Under the pieces are notes generated by a model. The model saw nothing but the letters and a program-made list of their open reading frames with translations. It did no database searches and had not been told where the DNA came from. This document shows positions 29,146 through 32,597 of a stretch of DNA of 32,597 nucleotides, in pieces; position 1 is the first letter of the stretch, and the number at the start of each line of letters is the position of its first letter. The stretch spans positions 1-32,597 of the forward strand of contig CAYVZZ010000011.1 in the NCBI GenBank assembly GCA_964456185.1. Reading direction: 5' to 3'. The translations under genes and the position numbers were made by a program. The stretch is from CAYVZZ01 sp964456185. Its GTDB lineage: Bacteria; Pseudomonadota; Gammaproteobacteria; Pseudomonadales; Alcanivoracaceae.

Positions 29146-31686
29146 ATGCAGTTACTTCGAATCGGCTGGCGTTTTCTTGTCTTCATTGCCGTTGCTCTTT
29201 TTTGTGGTTTTTTTCTCGTTCTCAGTGCCAGCTACCTTTATCTTGGCCCCACGCTGCCACCCGCGAAACAGATTACCAAGGTTCAACTACAGACACCATT
29301 GCGCATTTATACCGCAGACCACAAGCTAATTGCCAAATTTGGCAGCAAACGGCGACGCCCACTCACTTACAAGCAATTTCCCCCGGATTTCGTACATGCG
29401 ATATTAGCCGCCGAGGACGCCCGCTTTTTCGAGCATGGAGCGGTAGACTTTCGCGGCCTCGCTCGGGCGGTTTATGAACTGGTGCGTTATCAGTCGATCC
29501 GATCGGGTGGCTCCACCATTACCATGCAGGTGGCGCGCAACTATTTTCTGACACTCAACCAAACTTTCTTACGCAAATTTAATGAAATCGTACTATCAGT
29601 TCAAATTGAGCATTTGCTCACCAAGGAACAGATACTAACGCTTTACCTCAACAAGATTTATTTAGGCAAGCATGCCTATGGCGCAGCATCGGCCGCCCAG
29701 GTGTATTACGGCAAGCCGCTTTCGCAGCTTAACTTGGCGCAAATGGCGATGATTGCGGGCTTGCCTCAAGCACCAGCAACACACAACCCCGTCGACGCTC
29801 CTGCCACCGCACTGGTGCGCCGCAATTGGATTCTGGGACGCATGCTGCTACTAGGCTTTATTGACGAGGCACAATACCAGCTTGCCGCCGCCCAGCCGGT
29901 TACCGCACGTTATCACGGTTCCGATCCCCAGCTTGAAGCCAGCTATGCGGCAGAGCTGGCTCGGCAACAAGTCATTCAACTAATGGGCGAAAGCGCCTAT
30001 AGCCGTGGCATCAACATTTACACCACACTGCAAAGCAAGCGCCAACGCGCTGCCGTTAAAGCGGTACAGCAAGGACTACAGGCCTATGACATGCGCCACG
30101 GCTGGCGTGGTGCCATTGATCACATTGATGTGTCCAAACTGCCTCAATTGCCGACCGTCTCAAAGGAGACGAAGGAAATCCCCGTCTCGGCTGCCAGCCG
30201 CCAGTGGGCGAAAGCTCTAGATGACTACTCCAACGTGGCACGCCTACTGCCGGCCGTTGTCGCTCAGGTCGACCACAAAAGCGCCCTGGTCGTCTTACAG
30301 GATGCCCGTGAGATCCGACTTAATTGGGATGCCTTGAGCTGGGCAAACAAATTCATCAATACCAACTACCGAGGCCACTCGCCGGACGAGGCCAGCGATG
30401 TCATATCGGTCGGCGACATCGTGTATGTATTACCTACCGAGAAATCTCAAGGTGACACCCAATGGCGCTTGGCACAAATCCCTAAATTACAGGGCGCGAT
30501 TATCTCGCTAGACCCCTACACAGGTGCCATTCAGGCCATGCAGGGCGGCTTTGATTTCCAGCTGTCACACTTCAACCGAGCCACTCAAGCGAGACGTCAG
30601 CCCGGCTCATCATTTAAGCCTTTTGTGTATGCATCGGCACTGGAATACGGCATGACGCCAGCCACGCTGTTAAATGATGCGCCGCTTGTCTTCACCGATG
30701 AAAACCACGAAACCACTTGGCGGCCTGCGGGTTACACCAGTAAATTTTATGGGCCGGTGCGGTTGCGTTTTGCGCTCTACGAATCGCTGAATCTGGCGTC
30801 TGTTCGTCTAATGCAGCGCGTTGGAATCGATAACGCATTCAAGACACTGAACCGTTTTCACTTACCGACTGGCCACTTCCCGCATAACTTATCTATTGTG
30901 CTGGGCAGTGCGTCGCTGACACCCATGCAAGTGGCCACAGCCTATAGCACCTTTGCCAATGGGGGTTACCACATTCGGCCTTGGCTCATTAAACGCATCA
31001 CTAATACGCGCGGCGAGACCATTTGGCAGGCACCAAACATCATCCTCTGTGATCGACATATTGATAACGAAGGCAAAGCCACCTTACCTGCCGATAGCCA
31101 ATGTCCCCCAGCAGAATCACTTCCCAAGGTCAGTGTGGCCATTGATAGCGGCGGCCAGATGGCACCGTTAACACCACAAAAGGACCCAACCGCGGTTGCG
31201 CCTCAATATCGATATCGCGTCATGAATAATCAGGTAATTTGGTTAATGAATACCATCTTGCAGGACGTTATCGACAAGGGCACCGGTCGCCGCGCCCAAT
31301 CATTGGGTTACGATGAGCTCGCGGGTAAAACCGGCACCACTGACGGCCCCACCGACGCCTGGTTTGCGGGTTACTCACCCGACCTGGTCGCGGTTGTTTG
31401 GACCGGGTTCGATCAGCCTGACAATATCGGCTATTACGAACAGGGCGCAGTGACCGCCTTGCCAATTTGGATTACCTATATGCGCGGCGCATTACCGACG
31501 CACCCACACCATCACTTCAAAGAACCGGCCGGCATTCGCGCCGTTTTAATTAACAAGGAAACCGGAAAACGCGCCCATCCAGGCGATGCGAATACCATGT
31601 TTGAATACTTCCGTGCCGATAACATCCCGCCCTTTGGCGATAGCACCAGCAAGCAGCAGGGTGTGGGACCTAAGGGGCTTTTCTAA
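29146..31686 (+). CDS. mrcA: Bifunctional penicillin-binding protein 1A
   Basis: 846 residues, normal for class A PBPs. It polymerises glycan strands (GT51) and cross-links peptides. One N-terminal transmembrane helix (about 8-33). The GT domain has catalytic Glu90 in LAAEDARFFEHGAVDF, GGSTITMQVARN, RKFNEI and LTLYLNKIYLG. An OB-like insert region covers about 290-440. The transpeptidase has SSFKP (nucleophile Ser), SLN as the SxN motif, and AGKTGTTDGPTDAWFAG. In the first GT motif the usual HHG-type pattern reads HGA, a mild deviation. It is divergent from pilM, the classical gammaproteobacterial arrangement, and ends at a shared terminator. Confidence 0.97.
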   Translation: MQLLRIGWRFLVFIAVALFCGFFLVLSASYLYLGPTLPPAKQITKVQLQTPLRIYTADHKLIAKFGSKRRRPLTYKQFPPDFVHAILAAEDARFFEHGAVDFRGLARAVYELVRYQSIRSGGSTITMQVARNYFLTLNQTFLRKFNEIVLSVQIEHLLTKEQILTLYLNKIYLGKHAYGAASAAQVYYGKPLSQLNLAQMAMIAGLPQAPATHNPVDAPATALVRRNWILGRMLLLGFIDEAQYQLAAAQPVTARYHGSDPQLEASYAAELARQQVIQLMGESAYSRGINIYTTLQSKRQRAAVKAVQQGLQAYDMRHGWRGAIDHIDVSKLPQLPTVSKETKEIPVSAASRQWAKALDDYSNVARLLPAVVAQVDHKSALVVLQDAREIRLNWDALSWANKFINTNYRGHSPDEASDVISVGDIVYVLPTEKSQGDTQWRLAQIPKLQGAIISLDPYTGAIQAMQGGFDFQLSHFNRATQARRQPGSSFKPFVYASALEYGMTPATLLNDAPLVFTDENHETTWRPAGYTSKFYGPVRLRFALYESLNLASVRLMQRVGIDNAFKTLNRFHLPTGHFPHNLSIVLGSASLTPMQVATAYSTFANGGYHIRPWLIKRITNTRGETIWQAPNIILCDRHIDNEGKATLPADSQCPPAESLPKVSVAIDSGGQMAPLTPQKDPTAVAPQYRYRVMNNQVIWLMNTILQDVIDKGTGRRAQSLGYDELAGKTGTTDGPTDAWFAGYSPDLVAVVWTGFDQPDNIGYYEQGAVTALPIWITYMRGALPTHPHHHFKEPAGIRAVLINKETGKRAHPGDANTMFEYFRADNIPPFGDSTSKQQGVGPKGLF

Positions 31687-31710
31687 AGCATCAGCCTTTG
31701 TCCACCCAAA

Positions 31711-31750
31711 AAAAATACCGCCAACGCTTGTTCCGCTTGGCGGTATTTTT
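31711..31750. terminator. Bidirectional intrinsic terminator
   Basis: A 14-bp perfect inverted repeat (31711-31724 with 31737-31750, core TACCGCCAA), loop 12 nt, with A-run and T-run on the flanks. It sits between convergent mrcA and the response regulator. Confidence 0.9.
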
Positions 31751-31753
31751 GGC

Positions 31754-32398
31754 TCAGGATGCCGACCCTTTCGCCAGCCCTTCTTGAATTGCAAACACCG
31801 CAATCTCCACGTCACTTTTTATGTGCAATTTCTCGTAAATACGATAACGATAGGTGTTCACGGTTTTCGGAGAGAGATGTAACTGCTCGGCAATGTCAGC
31901 TACGCTAAAACACTCTGCGATTAGCTGCATCACTTGCATTTCGCGCTCGGACAGTCGCTCCAACACATTTTGCGGCTCTTGCTCACGCAGTGACAGCGCC
32001 AAGGTTGTGGCAACACGTCCGCATAAATGTCGCTTGCCCGCATGAACAGCACAGATGGCTTGTACCAGTTCATCGGCGGTGCAGTCTTTGGTCAAATACC
32101 CATGCACCCCCATTTTCAACAGGCGCGCGGGATAGGGGCCCTCGTTATAAACCGATAACGCAATAACCCGGCTCTCGGGTAGTGAATTCAAAATTCGCCG
32201 GGTGGCCTCTAGGCCGCCTATGCCCGGCATTTGAATATCCATTAATATAATATCGGGGCGCAAATTACGGGCATGCATCAGAGCCGCTTCCCCGCTATGT
32301 GCCTCACCGACTACAGCAATTCCTTTTGCCTCCGTCAGCAAACGACGAATGCCCGCTCGGATCAGCTTGCGATCGTCAACAATTAATACAGTGATCAT
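31754..32398 (-). CDS. GacA/UvrY-family LuxR-type response regulator
   Basis: 214 residues. The receiver domain (1-120) has acidic Asp8 and Asp9, phospho-acceptor Asp54 in ILMDIQMPGIGGLEATR, the Ser/Thr switch in IALSVY, and the Lys in YLTKDC. The C-terminal LuxR/FixJ helix-turn-helix (about 147-205) contains LSEREMQVMQLIAECFSVADIAEQL and SPKTVNTYRYRIYEKL, the latter almost exactly as in GacA. GacA/UvrY/LetA act under the GacS/BarA sensor and switch on small RNAs that sequester CsrA/RsmA. The usual partner uvrC is not next to it: downstream is the shared terminator and convergent mrcA. The start ATG has GAGG 7 nt upstream. A family-level call; orthology with GacA is probable. Confidence 0.88.
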   Translation of the reverse strand: MITVLIVDDRKLIRAGIRRLLTEAKGIAVVGEAHSGEAALMHARNLRPDIILMDIQMPGIGGLEATRRILNSLPESRVIALSVYNEGPYPARLLKMGVHGYLTKDCTADELVQAICAVHAGKRHLCGRVATTLALSLREQEPQNVLERLSEREMQVMQLIAECFSVADIAEQLHLSPKTVNTYRYRIYEKLHIKSDVEIAVFAIQEGLAKGSAS

Positions 32399-32496
32399 CC
32401 TTAATCCTCAGGCTCCCAAGATCTCAATCGTAGGTATGTTACGTTTTCTCTCACTTAGTGCAAGCAATTAACCGCTGAAACGCCCGAATAAACAGT

Positions 32497-32506
32497 GCTA
32501 TATAGC
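32497..32506. promoter_or_regulatory. Perfect 10-bp palindrome GCTATATAGC
   Basis: Self-complementary sequence in the A/T-rich gap (32399-32576) between the response regulator and the reading frame at the right edge. It contains a TATATA core that could double as a -10 on either strand. The rest of this gap shows only the dyad at 32527-32548. Confidence 0.25.
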
Positions 32507-32526
32507 CTTAATTTCCATCAAACTAA

Positions 32527-32548
32527 ATACGAGCTATACAGCTCATAT
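32527..32548. promoter_or_regulatory. 22-bp dyad, candidate operator
   Basis: Arms ATA-n-GAGCT and AGCTC-n-TAT are perfectly complementary around a 4-nt centre (ATAC). The length and symmetry fit a dimeric regulator site. It ends 28 nt before the ATG at 32577. The regulator is unknown. Confidence 0.4.
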
Positions 32549-32576
32549 GTCTTACTCTTCAAAATAAGGCAGGATA

Positions 32577-32597
32577 ATGAACGAGGTGCTACACAAC
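32577..32597 (+). CDS. Possible start of a plus-strand gene, cut by the window edge
   Basis: ATG at 32577 begins MNEVLHN and runs out of the window. AGGA lies only 2 nt upstream and AAGGC 6 nt further, so the ribosome site is plausible but not ideal. Too short to identify. Confidence 0.3.

Overview
The window reads as a chromosomal segment of a gammaproteobacterium. The evidence is the block order pilMNOPQ-aroK-aroB-damX, the hemA-prfA-prmC operon divergent from a TPR lipoprotein-lolB pair, argS-ftsN-hslV-hslU, tpiA-secG-tRNA-Leu, and a GacA/UvrY-type regulator. I cannot name the genus from sequence alone. It is predominantly a core, housekeeping region. I found no insertion sequence, prophage, CRISPR array or obvious new multi-gene system.

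Layout. 1-1900 is the only accessory-looking stretch. It holds the 5' half of an initiator tRNA on the minus strand with a good promoter, two protein-like minus-strand gene remnants, a possible tiny membrane protein, a nudJ gene with its middle deleted, and a metallophosphoesterase broken by a one-base insertion in an A-run. 1915-6590 carries a LysR regulator convergent with rnk, then prmC-prfA-hemA (minus). 6700-10242 carries a TPR lipoprotein, lolB and a PhaC-like alpha/beta hydrolase (plus). 10330-14773 is argS-ftsN-hslV-hslU (minus), with a sigma-32-type promoter before hslV. 14910-16332 is a self-contained nitrite-reduction pair, nirK plus a c5-type cytochrome, behind an FNR/DNR-type box and ending in a hairpin. 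16568-18910 is hemJ-thiE-hemL. 19058-28942 is one long minus-strand run: pilMNOPQ, aroK, aroB, damX, hemE, tpiA, secG, tRNA-Leu, terminator. 29146-31686 is mrcA (plus), which shares a bidirectional terminator with a GacA-like response regulator. A new plus-strand reading frame may begin at the right edge.

How the genes work together. Four tetrapyrrole genes (hemA, hemL, hemJ, hemE) lie within about 16 kb on one strand and flank a haem-protein/copper nitrite-reductase module. Two SPOR-domain proteins (FtsN-like, DamX-like) and the bifunctional penicillin-binding protein PBP1A serve septal and envelope growth. LolB and the type IV pilus alignment/secretin proteins serve the outer membrane. PrfA/PrmC, ArgS, the two tRNAs and HslUV serve translation and protein quality control.

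The most useful non-gene signals are the sigma-32 promoter and leader stem of hslVU, the FNR-type box exactly one class-II distance from a -10 at nirK with a hairpin at the predicted transcript 5' end, and a 22-bp dyad just upstream of the reading frame at the right edge.
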